Source: Demequina silvatica (GTDB lineage Bacteria; Actinomycetota; Actinomycetes; Actinomycetales; Demequinaceae). From it: a stretch of DNA of 64,000 nt. The notes below the pieces were generated by a model that saw only the letters and a list, made by a program, of their open reading frames with translations, was not told the DNA's origin and ran no database searches. The DNA is taken from the NCBI RefSeq assembly GCF_000971215.1, contig NZ_BBMA01000002.1:414955-478954 (forward strand), read 5' to 3'. This document shows positions 24,018 through 32,152 of this stretch, one piece after another. The number at the start of each line of letters is the position of its first letter. The stretch's first letter is position 1. The translations under genes were made by a program, and so were the position numbers.

Positions 24018-24078
24018 GAGCGCCTGTCCCGCCCGGAGCACGGACCGCCTGAAAAGCACGGTGAGCGTCCCGCAGCAC
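24018..24078 (-). repeat. Short interspersed repeat, copy 3 (inverted, diverged)
   Basis: On the minus strand it carries the 22-bp core of copies 1 and 2 (GGGACGCTCACCGTGCTTTT at 24070-24051) and the second block CCGGGCGGGACAG about 15 nt later. The hairpin arms are not kept. It lies upstream of the FKBP gene, as copy 1 lies upstream of the antitoxin. Confidence 0.75.
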
Positions 24079-24195
24079 GGCGGGGCCGCGCGACGCCGGG
24101 GCCGCACGGCGCCGCGGCGGCAACACCCCCTCGCCCGCGCATACCCCCCTCGGGTACCGTCGGTGCCACGTACACCGAGGTGCGAGGAGGCCCGC

Positions 24196-25470
24196 ATGCC
24201 CGCCTGGAGGATCCGCGACGCTCACGCCGAGGACCTCGAGGCCGTGGTGCGCCTGTGGGAGAGGTCTCGCGCGGCGGGGGTCGAGCCGGTCTACGCGCTC
24301 GCGGAGGTGCTGACGTCCGCGACCGAGGACATCGCGGTGGTCGCCACCGCGCAGGACCTGATCGTGGGTGCCGCGGTCGCGCGCCGGGCGCACAACCAGG
24401 CGTGGGTGGTATTCCACGGCGTGGACGATGCGTGGCATGGGTTGGGCATAGGCCCCGGGCTTCTGCGGGCGGTCGAGACGCGAGTGGCCGAGGCGGGCCC
24501 GAGCACGCTCTCGGCCCTGGTCCCGGGCGAGCAGACGCATCTGGACGCGTTCCGCGACGCCGGCTTCGAGGAGAAGAAGGCGGTCAGGTACCTCGAGAGG
24601 CGCATCCGGGTGCAGCGCGAGGAGATGGTGCTGCTCGAGGAGCTGGGCGGGCGCGTGCTGCCGCGCGGGCTTTGGGACGGCGTCGCGGGCATGCGCCATG
24701 AGAAGGACCTCATCGAGCGGCGCCTGGTGCTGCCGCTGGCGGAGCCGGCCCTGGCGGACCGCTTCGGGGTGGCGCCGCCGCGCGCGGTGGTGATGTTCGG
24801 CCCGCCCGGCACGGGCAAGACCACGTTCGCGAAGGCGATCGCGTCCCGCCTCGACTGGTCCTTCGTCGAGGTGTTCCCCTCGCGGCTCGCGGCGGACCCG
24901 GCGGGGCTCGCCGGAGCCCTGCGCGACACGTTCCACCGCATCGCGGAGCTCGAGCACGCGGTGGTGCTGATCGACGAGGTCGAGGAGATCGCCTCGCACC
25001 GCCGCGGCGACCCGCCCTCGCCGCTGCAGGGCGTCACCAACGAGCTGCTCAAGCTCATCCCCGCGTTCCGCGAGCGCCCCGACCGCCTGCTGGTGTGCGC
25101 GACCAACTTCATCCGCTCGCTCGACAGCGCGTTCCTGCGCCACGGACGCTTCGACTACGTCATCCCGATCGGCCTGCCCGATGCGGAGGCGCGCGCCGCG
25201 ATCTGGGCCCGGTTCCTGCCCCCGGCCGCCGCACAGTCCGTCGACGTCGACGCCGTGGTGGCCGCGAGCGACGGCTTCACGCCCGCCGACATCGAGTTCG
25301 CCGCCAGGCGTGCGAACCAGGCGGCGCTCGAGGCGGCCGTGGACGGCGGCGACGGGGCGGGCCCGTCGACGGAGCACTACCTCGCGGCCGTCGCGGCCAC
25401 GCGCGCCACCGTGTCCGCGCAGGTCGCGGGCGAGTTCGCGGAGGACATCGAGACCTTCGGGCGCGTGTAG
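24196..25470 (+). CDS. GNAT acetyltransferase-AAA+ ATPase fusion
   Basis: This 424-residue two-domain protein starts with a GNAT-like fold at residues 1-135 (RIRDAHAEDLEAVVRLW, then GLGIGPGLLRAVE as the acetyl-CoA loop). Residues 165-424 form an AAA+ ATPase of the FtsH/proteasomal type: Walker A GPPGTGKTT at 202-210, Walker B VVLIDEVEEI, sensor CATNF, and the arginine-containing FLRHGRFD. ATG 24196 has GAGGAGG 5 nt upstream. The partner proteins and substrate are unknown. I take it as one continuous gene; no frameshift is visible. Confidence 0.85.
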   Translation: MPAWRIRDAHAEDLEAVVRLWERSRAAGVEPVYALAEVLTSATEDIAVVATAQDLIVGAAVARRAHNQAWVVFHGVDDAWHGLGIGPGLLRAVETRVAEAGPSTLSALVPGEQTHLDAFRDAGFEEKKAVRYLERRIRVQREEMVLLEELGGRVLPRGLWDGVAGMRHEKDLIERRLVLPLAEPALADRFGVAPPRAVVMFGPPGTGKTTFAKAIASRLDWSFVEVFPSRLAADPAGLAGALRDTFHRIAELEHAVVLIDEVEEIASHRRGDPPSPLQGVTNELLKLIPAFRERPDRLLVCATNFIRSLDSAFLRHGRFDYVIPIGLPDAEARAAIWARFLPPAAAQSVDVDAVVAASDGFTPADIEFAARRANQAALEAAVDGGDGAGPSTEHYLAAVAATRATVSAQVAGEFAEDIETFGRV

Positions 25471-25481
25471 GCGGGGTTGCC

Positions 25482-25487
25482 TAGGCT
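25482..25487 (+). promoter_or_regulatory. -10 box TAGGCT of a leaderless promoter
   Basis: TAGGCT-GGGCCC-ATG, a 6-nt gap; almost the same as the site before the aldo/keto reductase gene. Confidence 0.65.
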
Positions 25488-25493
25488 GGGCCC

Positions 25494-25964
25494 ATGACCG
25501 ATCACCTCGACCACCTGCGCCGCGCGATCGCCGTCTCGCAGGCCGCACGCGACCACGGCAACCACCCGTTCGGCGCGGTGCTCGTGGACGGCGACGGGCG
25601 CATCGTCCTCGAGGCCGAGAACACCGTGGTGACCCACCGCGACGCGACAGGTCACGCCGAGACCAACCTGGTGCGGCTCGCCTCGAACCAGCTCGACGCG
25701 GACGAGCTCGCCGCCTGTACCCTGGTCACCAGCTGCGAGCCGTGCGCGATGTGCTCCGGTGCGATCTACTGGTCCGGGATCGGCGCCGTGGTCTACGGCC
25801 TCGCTGAGACGGGGCTGCTCGCCCTCACCGGCGCCCACGAGGACAACCCCACGCTGAGCCTGCCGTGCCGCGAGGTGCTGGGCGCCGGATCGCGCCGCAT
25901 CGCGGTCACCGGGCCCCTGCTCGAGGATGAGGCCGCTGCGCCCCACCAGGGGTTCTGGGCGTGA
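25494..25964 (+). CDS. Nucleoside/nucleobase deaminase (CDA superfamily)
   Basis: This 156-residue zinc deaminase shows the catalytic HAE (GHAETNLVR) and zinc ligands PCAMC in SCEPCAMCSGAIYWSG. It resembles guanine deaminase and TadA-like small deaminases; the tail with VTGPLLEDEA differs from tRNA-specific TadA, so a free base or nucleoside substrate is more likely. ATG 25494 follows a leaderless -10 box. The next gene starts within its stop (GTGA). Confidence 0.88.
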   Translation: MTDHLDHLRRAIAVSQAARDHGNHPFGAVLVDGDGRIVLEAENTVVTHRDATGHAETNLVRLASNQLDADELAACTLVTSCEPCAMCSGAIYWSGIGAVVYGLAETGLLALTGAHEDNPTLSLPCREVLGAGSRRIAVTGPLLEDEAAAPHQGFWA

Positions 25965-26917
25965 CCCACGCCTGGACCGCACTCCGGCGCCCCGTCACGC
26001 TCGCGATCGCGGCCGCCCTCGCGGCGACCGGCCTCACGCTCGCCCCCGCCGCCCCCGCGGCCACGGCCGCCACGGACACCTGCTTCGGCGCCGAAGCGAT
26101 GGCCTACAAGGCGAGCTGCACCACCGACTGGACCGCCGCGCTCACCCCGTCGCCGGCGAAGGCCCGCGCCGACCTGCCGGACTTCAACGCGGACAGGTGC
26201 CGCACCACGCGCTTCAGCCCGACGCTCAAGAGCTGCACGTTCGGCGATCCGAAGGGGAAGGTGAAGGTCGCTCTCGTGGGCGACTCGCACGCCGCGCACT
26301 GGTTCCCCGCCGTGAAGATCCTGGCGAACCAGAACGGCTGGGACCTCACCATCCACCTCAAGCAGTCGTGCCCGTGGAACGTCGAGGCGCAGACGTGGAC
26401 CGGCACCAAGCTGCGCGAGAGCTGCGCGACGTGGAACGCGAGCGTGCAGCAGCGCCTGCTCCGCGACAAGCCGACCCTGATCCTCACGTCCGCGATCTAC
26501 GGCAGCGCCTACGGCGAGGGCGCCGCGGCCAAGGAGGCCGCAGTGGACGGCTACGCGAGGACCTGGCGTGCGCTGGCGCGGGCCGGCTCGCGCGTGATCC
26601 CCATCATCGACAACCCGGTCGCGAGCACGCAGGCGCTCGAGTGCCTGGTGAAGAACGAGCCCGCGGTCCGCAAGTGCGGCACGCCGCGCGACGTCGCGTT
26701 CGCCCGGCCCAACATGCTCGGGCTCGCGGCGGCTCGTGTCAAGGCCGTCACCCCGGCGAACCTTTCGCGCATGTTCTGCACCGAGACCCGCTGCCCTGCG
26801 GCGATCGGCTCCGTGGTGGTCTACCGCAACGAGAACCACCTCACCAAGACGTTCTCCCGGACCCTCGCGCCGTACCTCGAGCGCCGGATCCCCGACCGCT
26901 TCCTCGCGGCGCCCTAG
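25961..26917 (+). CDS. Secreted stand-alone SGNH-domain protein
   Basis: This 318-residue product has a signal peptide (RPVTLAIAAALAATGLTLAPA) and an SGNH hydrolase domain like the one fused to OafA acyltransferases. Block I is GDSHAAHW with Ser109. In the last block the usual Asp-x-x-His reads N290-E-N-H293, so the catalytic aspartate appears replaced by asparagine. Cysteine pairs suggest extracytoplasmic folding. There is no acyltransferase membrane domain. GTG 25961 overlaps the deaminase stop. Its activity may be lost or altered. Confidence 0.8.
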   Translation: MTHAWTALRRPVTLAIAAALAATGLTLAPAAPAATAATDTCFGAEAMAYKASCTTDWTAALTPSPAKARADLPDFNADRCRTTRFSPTLKSCTFGDPKGKVKVALVGDSHAAHWFPAVKILANQNGWDLTIHLKQSCPWNVEAQTWTGTKLRESCATWNASVQQRLLRDKPTLILTSAIYGSAYGEGAAAKEAAVDGYARTWRALARAGSRVIPIIDNPVASTQALECLVKNEPAVRKCGTPRDVAFARPNMLGLAAARVKAVTPANLSRMFCTETRCPAAIGSVVVYRNENHLTKTFSRTLAPYLERRIPDRFLAAP

Positions 26918-26920
26918 GCT
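26915..26920 (+). promoter_or_regulatory. -10 box TAGGCT overlapping a stop codon
   Basis: The first three bases are the TAG stop of the SGNH gene. TAGGCT-CGGCCC-GTG gives a 6-nt gap to the antiporter start, so this gene can be transcribed on its own. Confidence 0.6.
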
Positions 26921-26926
26921 CGGCCC

Positions 26927-28771
26927 GTGAACATCGCCGCCTCCGTGGTCCTGGTCCTGGTGGCCGGGCTCGCGTCCCAGCTGCTCGCCGCCCGCCTGCG
27001 CATCCCCGCGATCGTGGTCCTCATCGCGGTCGGGCTCACGCTCGGACCCTTCACCGGGTGGGTCACGGTGGACCTCGAGCCCGACGAGCTGTCCGAGCTG
27101 ATCGGTCTCGGCGTCGCGGTCATCCTGTTCGAGGGCGGGATGAGCCTGCGCTTCTCGGAGTTCCGCCGCGTGGGCAGGGGGATCGGCCGCCTCACCATCT
27201 TCGGGCCGCCCGTCGCGATGGCGCTCACCGCCGGCGCGGCGCACTGGGTGGGCGACTTCGACTGGCCCGTCTCGCTGGTGCTCGGCGCGATCCTCGTGGT
27301 GACGGGACCCACGGTGATCGCGCCCCTGCTGCGTCAGGCGGGCCTGCGGCGCGACTCCGCGGCGCTGCTCAAGTGGGAGGGGATCGTCAACGACCCCATC
27401 GGCGTCACGCTCGCGTTCCTCACGTTCCAGCTGTTCGCGCTGTCCGACGACGGCGCCGCCTCCGTGCTGGGCGGCCTCATGTTCGCGATCATCGTGGGCG
27501 GCGGCATGGGCGCCGGCGTGGGCCTGCTCATGGGCGTGGCCTTCCGCCGCGGCTGGGTGCCCGGCCACCTCAAGTCGCCGCTGCTGCTGGTCGCGGTGCT
27601 CCTGGTCGCGGGCCTGGGCAACCGCATGCAGGACGAGACGGGCCTGCTCGCGGTCACCGCGATGGGCTTGGTGCTGGGCAACATGCGCCTCGCCGAACGC
27701 GAGCAGCTGCTCCACTTCAAGGAGGGGCTCACCGTGGTGCTGGTGAGCTCGCTGTTCATCGTCATCCCGGCCACGCTCACCGCCGAGGACCTGCGCGAGC
27801 TGGACCTGCGCATCGTCGCCTTCGTGCTCGTCCTGATGTTCGTGGTCCGCCCCATCACCATCGCCCTGGTCACGCTGCGCTCCGACGTGCCCAAGCCGGA
27901 CCGGATCCTGCTGGGGTGGATCGCGCCGCGCGGCATCGTGGCCGCCGCGACAGCGGGATCGTTCGGCCCGGCGATGGAGGCCGCGGGCTACCCCGACGGC
28001 GCCCAGCTGGTGCCCACGGTGTTCCTGGTCATCATCGTCACGGTGGTCGCGCACGGCTTCACGCTCGCGCCGCTCGCGCGCCGGCTCGGGCTCACCATGG
28101 GACCGCGCAACGGCCTGCTGCTGGTGGGCGCGTCGCGGTTCGGGCTCGAGCTCGCGGAGGCGCTGCGCCGGCTCGGTGTCAGGACCACCATCGCGGACGG
28201 CCGCTACCAGAGCCTCCAGCCCGCCCGCATGGCCGGCGTCCCCACCTACTTCGGCGAGGTGCTGTCCGAGCACGCCGACGAGACCCTCGAGGAGGCCGGC
28301 GTCAGCCACGTGCTCGCGGCCACCGACAACGACTACTACAACGCGCTGGTGGCCCGCAGCCTCGGCACGGAGTACGGCTTCCACCGGTCGTTCCAGGTCG
28401 CGCCCGCGGAGGGCACGGGCGAGCGCCGCGCGCTCACGTTCGAGCGCCGCGCCTCGTACGCGTTCGACGGCAGCACCGACCTGGCCGGGCTCGACGCGCA
28501 TGTCGCGGACGGCTGGCGCATCCACGCGACGCACCTCACGCGCGAGTACGGCAGGCGCGAGCTCGCGCAGCGGCTCGGCGGCGACGCCGACGTCATCCCG
28601 CTGGGCACCGTCGACCCCGCCGGCGCGCTGCGCCTCATCTCCCCCGACCAGCGCTTCATCCCGCCCAAGGGCTCGACGGTGCTCTACCTGGGTCCCGCGA
28701 AGGCACGCACCGCCACGGCGGCGGTGCCCGTGGTGGACGATGCGGCGGTCGAGGGCGGCGCGACGCCGTAG
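26927..28771 (+). CDS. CPA1-type cation:proton antiporter with C-terminal TrkA-N domain
   Basis: This 614-residue protein has about 12 membrane helices in the first 390 residues, with the transport-site ND motif in WEGIVNDPIGV and a GPTVIAPLL half-helix. A cytosolic nucleotide-binding RCK/TrkA-N-like domain follows (GLLLVGASRFGLELAEALRRLG), then a TrkA-C-like tail. It exchanges Na+ or K+ for protons. The GTG start follows a leaderless -10 box. The last codons include a dispersed-motif copy (28735-28745, VVDDAAVEGG), in a tail where extra residues do no harm. Confidence 0.9.
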   Translation: MNIAASVVLVLVAGLASQLLAARLRIPAIVVLIAVGLTLGPFTGWVTVDLEPDELSELIGLGVAVILFEGGMSLRFSEFRRVGRGIGRLTIFGPPVAMALTAGAAHWVGDFDWPVSLVLGAILVVTGPTVIAPLLRQAGLRRDSAALLKWEGIVNDPIGVTLAFLTFQLFALSDDGAASVLGGLMFAIIVGGGMGAGVGLLMGVAFRRGWVPGHLKSPLLLVAVLLVAGLGNRMQDETGLLAVTAMGLVLGNMRLAEREQLLHFKEGLTVVLVSSLFIVIPATLTAEDLRELDLRIVAFVLVLMFVVRPITIALVTLRSDVPKPDRILLGWIAPRGIVAAATAGSFGPAMEAAGYPDGAQLVPTVFLVIIVTVVAHGFTLAPLARRLGLTMGPRNGLLLVGASRFGLELAEALRRLGVRTTIADGRYQSLQPARMAGVPTYFGEVLSEHADETLEEAGVSHVLAATDNDYYNALVARSLGTEYGFHRSFQVAPAEGTGERRALTFERRASYAFDGSTDLAGLDAHVADGWRIHATHLTREYGRRELAQRLGGDADVIPLGTVDPAGALRLISPDQRFIPPKGSTVLYLGPAKARTATAAVPVVDDAAVEGGATP

Positions 28772-28804
28772 GGGCGCCGGCGGTCGCCGGGAGGCGCCGC
28801 CGGT

Positions 28805-29809
28805 CTACCGTGCGGCGGAGCCGTCGAACTCCTCGATCAGCTCCAGCTCGCGCGCGCGCGACAGCCCCGCGAGACCCGGCCGGTCGAGCCCGAGCGACCT
28901 CTCCTCGGTCAGCACGTCGCGCACCGTCTCGATGAGGGGGCGGCGCACGCCTCCCGTCGCGAGGAACCGCTCGCCGGAGTGGTAGCCGATCCGTGCCGGC
29001 TCGCCCTGGTCGGGCACCCACAGCGGCAGCGAGCCCGGCCCCTTCCAGGGGCGCACGCCGCGCGCGAGCAGCCACTCGGCGGGCGGTCGCACCATGCGCC
29101 CGTGCGCGCCCGCCACCTCGCGCATGAGCTCGATGAGATCCAGGCCCTCGCGCCGGTCGCCCACCGCGTTGACCGGGCCCGCGAGGCCGGCCTCGATCGC
29201 CTCGAGCATCCAGGCCACCAGGTCCCGCACGTCGATCACCTGCACGGGATGGGCCGGCGGGGAGGGCACCAGCATGGGCTCGTCGCCCGCCTGCGCCGCG
29301 CGCCGCGGCCAGTACGCGAACCGCTCGGTCGGGTCGCCGGGGCCCACGATCACGCCCGCACGCACCAGCAGCGCGTCGGGATGCGCGGCGAGCGTGTCGA
29401 GCTCGCAGCGCACCTTCGCGGCGTCGTACCGGGAGCCGTCCACCTGCTCGTCGACGCCGGCGGGCTCGCGCAGCGGCGCGTCCTCGGCGACGAGCGCGCG
29501 CGACGGCGCGTAGGCCGCCACGGAGGACACGTAGGTCCAGTGCAGGGCGCGGCCCGCGAGCGCCTCGGCGGCCTCGCGGACGTGGCGGGGCTGCCAACTC
29601 ACCTCGACCACCGCGTCCCATTCGCGGTCGGCGACGTCGGCGTAGCAGCCCGCCAGCTCGCGGTCGGCGATCACCAGCTCCGCGCCGGGCGCGACCACGC
29701 CGGACGCGCCGCGCGCGAGGCACGTGACGTCCCAGCCGCGCGCGATCGCCTGCGCGGCGATCTCGCGGCCGAGCCACGCGGTTCCACCCAGGACCAGCAG
29801 AGAAGGCAT
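28805..29809 (-). CDS. NAD-dependent epimerase/dehydratase (extended SDR)
   Basis: This 334-residue protein begins with the Rossmann motif LVLGGTAWLGREIA. The active-site Tyr-x-x-x-Lys is SRYDAAKVRCE and the serine region is TYVSSVAAYAPS. The middle and end resemble reductases that modify small aldehydes or sugars, but the substrate is unknown. ATG 29809 follows TAGCCT by 6 nt (leaderless). It is convergent with the antiporter gene. Confidence 0.88.
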   Translation of the reverse strand: MPSLLVLGGTAWLGREIAAQAIARGWDVTCLARGASGVVAPGAELVIADRELAGCYADVADREWDAVVEVSWQPRHVREAAEALAGRALHWTYVSSVAAYAPSRALVAEDAPLREPAGVDEQVDGSRYDAAKVRCELDTLAAHPDALLVRAGVIVGPGDPTERFAYWPRRAAQAGDEPMLVPSPPAHPVQVIDVRDLVAWMLEAIEAGLAGPVNAVGDRREGLDLIELMREVAGAHGRMVRPPAEWLLARGVRPWKGPGSLPLWVPDQGEPARIGYHSGERFLATGGVRRPLIETVRDVLTEERSLGLDRPGLAGLSRARELELIEEFDGSAAR

Positions 29810-29815
29810 GCGGCC

Positions 29816-29821
29816 AGGCTA
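29816..29821 (-). promoter_or_regulatory. -10 box TAGCCT of a leaderless promoter
   Basis: On the minus strand TAGCCT-GGCCGC-ATG, a 6-nt gap. Confidence 0.6.
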
Positions 29822-29853
29822 GCGGGAGGGCGTGCGACCAGGGACGGAGCCGT

Positions 29854-30198
29854 TCAGCCCGCGGCGTCCCAGTCGTAGAACGGCCGCACCTCGAGCACGC
29901 CCTCGCGCGCCATGGGGTGGTCGAGCGCGACCGCGATCGCGTCCTCGAGCGACGCGCACTCGAGGATGTCGAGGCCGGCGATGGCGCCGTGCGCGGGGTG
30001 GAGCGGCCCGGGCTCGACGGTCGCGCCGCCGGCGCGGATCCGCACCACGCGCGACTCGGACGCGTCGGCGAGGCGGTCGCCCCACACGCGGGCGCCCGTC
30101 GCGTCGTGCGTCGCGACCCACGTCTCGATCGCGTCGTCGGGCGGCGGGTCCGCCGGGTCGACCAGCTCCTCGACGCACACCAGCAGCAGGTATCTCAT
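29854..30198 (-). CDS. YCII-related (DGPF-type) domain protein
   Basis: This 114-residue small alpha-beta protein of the YCII/DGPF family starts MRYLLLVCVEE and ends with the typical ILECASLEDAIAVALDHPMAREGVLEVRPF. Family members often sit near sigma factors or act as small accessory enzymes; no reaction is assigned. ATG 30198 has GGGGAGG 7 nt upstream, which fixes the start. A dispersed-motif copy (30237-30247) lies in the gap to the ABC-F gene. Confidence 0.87.
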   Translation of the reverse strand: MRYLLLVCVEELVDPADPPPDDAIETWVATHDATGARVWGDRLADASESRVVRIRAGGATVEPGPLHPAHGAIAGLDILECASLEDAIAVALDHPMAREGVLEVRPFYDWDAAG

Positions 30199-30284
30199 GC
30201 CAGGCCTCCCCGCGCGGGCACGCGGGGCCCGACCCCCGCATCGTCCCACCGCGACCGCGCCCGCGCGCGGCGGGGCGGCGGCCG

Positions 30285-31898
30285 CTACCCGAGCCGCGTG
30301 TCCGCGACGGGGGCGCCGGGCCGCACCTCCCAGGCGCGCGTCGGGGCGATCGCGTCGACGAACGCCGCGTCATGGCTCACCACCAGCAGCGCGCCGCGGT
30401 AGCCCGCGAGCGCCTCGATCAGCTGCGCCTGCGAGTCGAGGTCGAGGCTGTTGGTGGGCTCGTCGAGGACCAGGAGCTGCGGCTCGGGCCGCGCGAGGAG
30501 CACGCACGCGAGGAACGCGCGGAACCGCTCCCCGCCCGACAGGGTCGCGACCGCAGCGTCGGCGGAGGCGCCGCGGAACCGGAACCTCCCCAGCAGGTCG
30601 CGCACCTCCTGAGGGCCCGCGCCGGGCGCCCGGCCGCGGACGTTGTCGAGCACCGAGGCGGGCTCGTCGAGCCCCACCAGCCGTTGCGGCAGCACGCCCG
30701 CCGGCACCGCCAGCCGCGCCCCGCCCGCGACCGCGGGGAGCTCGCCCAGCAGCGTCGACACCAGGGTCGACTTGCCCGCGCCGTTGCGGCCGGTGACGTG
30801 GATCCGCTCCGGTCCGCGCACCAGCGCGTCGAGCGTCGCGCCGGTGCGCGTGACCAGCCCCGCCGCCTCGAGCACCAGCCGCCGCTCGGGCACGGCGGTG
30901 CCGGGGAGGTCCACGCGGATGGTCCGGTCGCGGGGCAGGGCGGCGCGGGCCTCCGCGAGCCGCGCGCGGGCGCTGCTCAGCCGCTCCTCGTGGATGCCGC
31001 GGACGCGCGCGTCGGTGCGCTCCGCCTGGTGCCGCTTGGCGTCCGCGGCAAGCCCGACCACGCGCCGGTCCGCGCGCGCCTTCTCGCCGGCGCGGCGCTT
31101 GCGTCCCGCGGCGTCGGCGTGGGCCGCGAGCGCCCGGGACTGGCGCGCCACCTGCGAGGACGCGGCGGACACGTCGCGCGCGAGCGCGTCCCTCTCGGCC
31201 GCGATCGCGCGCTCGAGCACCTCGAGGGCGCCGCCGTGCCAGCGGGCCTCGACGGTACGGTCGTCGCGCTCGCGCAGCTCCACGATCCGGTCGACCCGCG
31301 CGAGCAGCTCGCGGTCGTGGCTCACCACCAGGGTGGCGCCGTCGCGCGCGGCCAGCCGTCCGGCGAGCGCCGCCCGTGCCTCGCGGTCGAGGTTGTTGGT
31401 GGGCTCGTCGAGGATGAGCAGGTCGGGGCCGTCGAGCAGCGCCCCGGCGATCGCGAGCAGCACCGCCTCGCCGCCGCTGAGGCTGCCCACGGTGCGGTCC
31501 AGGTCCGCCGGCAGGCCGAGCGAGTCGAGCATCGCGGTGGCGCGCTCCTCGACCCCCCAATCGTCGGTGAGCGCGTCGAAGCACGCGGGGTCGACGGACC
31601 CGGCCTCGATGGCGCGCAGCGCGTCCACGCGGGACGCGACGCCGAGGGCGTCCGCGACTGTCGCGCCGAGCGCCAGCGTCACCGTCTGGGGCACGTAGGC
31701 CCACGTCGGCGGGCGTGTGACAGCGCCCGCGGCGGGGCCGAGCTCGCCCACGGCGAGCCGGATCAGCGTCGACTTGCCGATCCCGTTGCGGCCGGTCAGC
31801 GCCGTGAGGCCAGGCGGCAGGGTGAGGTCGAGGTCGGTGAACAGCGCGCGGCCGTCGGGCCACGCGAAGGACACGTGAGAGAAGGAGAGGGCGTGCAT
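30285..31898 (-). CDS. ABC-F family ATPase (ribosome protection/translation factor type)
   Basis: This 537-residue protein has two ABC domains and no membrane segments. Walker A motifs are GRNGIGKST and GRNGAGKST, signatures LSGGEAVLL and LSGGERFRA, and Walker B LLILDEPTNNLD and LLVLDEPTNSLD. An Arg/Ala-rich linker lies at about residues 235-320. ABC-F proteins bind the ribosomal E site; several confer antibiotic resistance and others assist translation. ATG 31898 has GGAG inside the palindrome GGAGCTCC. The leader is 110-120 nt long and includes a tiny uORF, which hints at attenuation control. Confidence 0.88.
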   Translation of the reverse strand: MHALSFSHVSFAWPDGRALFTDLDLTLPPGLTALTGRNGIGKSTLIRLAVGELGPAAGAVTRPPTWAYVPQTVTLALGATVADALGVASRVDALRAIEAGSVDPACFDALTDDWGVEERATAMLDSLGLPADLDRTVGSLSGGEAVLLAIAGALLDGPDLLILDEPTNNLDREARAALAGRLAARDGATLVVSHDRELLARVDRIVELRERDDRTVEARWHGGALEVLERAIAAERDALARDVSAASSQVARQSRALAAHADAAGRKRRAGEKARADRRVVGLAADAKRHQAERTDARVRGIHEERLSSARARLAEARAALPRDRTIRVDLPGTAVPERRLVLEAAGLVTRTGATLDALVRGPERIHVTGRNGAGKSTLVSTLLGELPAVAGGARLAVPAGVLPQRLVGLDEPASVLDNVRGRAPGAGPQEVRDLLGRFRFRGASADAAVATLSGGERFRAFLACVLLARPEPQLLVLDEPTNSLDLDSQAQLIEALAGYRGALLVVSHDAAFVDAIAPTRAWEVRPGAPVADTRLG

Positions 31899-31959
31899 AG
31901 GGAGCTCCGCAGGGGTCTGGAAGGTGCGTGACCGTGGCCAGACTCGTGGTCCGGCGTCC

Positions 31960-31971
31960 CTACAGCTCCAA
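31960..31971 (-). promoter_or_regulatory. Minimal upstream ORF in the ABC-F leader
   Basis: On the minus strand GGAGGA is followed 3-4 nt later by TTG-GAG-CTG-TAG, a three-codon reading frame. Downstream, GTCTGG (31944-31939) can pair with CCAGAC (31922-31917), and the ABC-F ribosome site lies in a palindrome. Short uORFs of this kind control several resistance ABC-F genes; here it is inference. Confidence 0.35.
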
Positions 31972-32011
31972 CGTTCCTCCTCGACGCCGGCCCTCGCGGC
32001 GCGCTCGTGCC

Positions 32012-32017
32012 AGGGTA
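32012..32017 (-). promoter_or_regulatory. -10 box TACCCT of the ABC-F gene
   Basis: On the minus strand TACCCT would start a transcript near 32005, giving a leader of over 100 nt before the ABC-F start. This contrasts with the leaderless genes around it. The 254-bp gap to the divergent MFS gene also has a dispersed-motif copy at 32023-32033. Confidence 0.4.
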
Positions 32018-32152
32018 CGCGGCGCATCGTCCCGCCGCCAGCGAGGGACGCTGCGCGGGCCGGGCGGGCGCGCGGGCGTAGGGTGGCGGAGGCGCCAGTA
32101 CCGACGCGACGCCGCGGAACAACCGCCCGCGTCAGCCGGTTGAACAGGTGGC

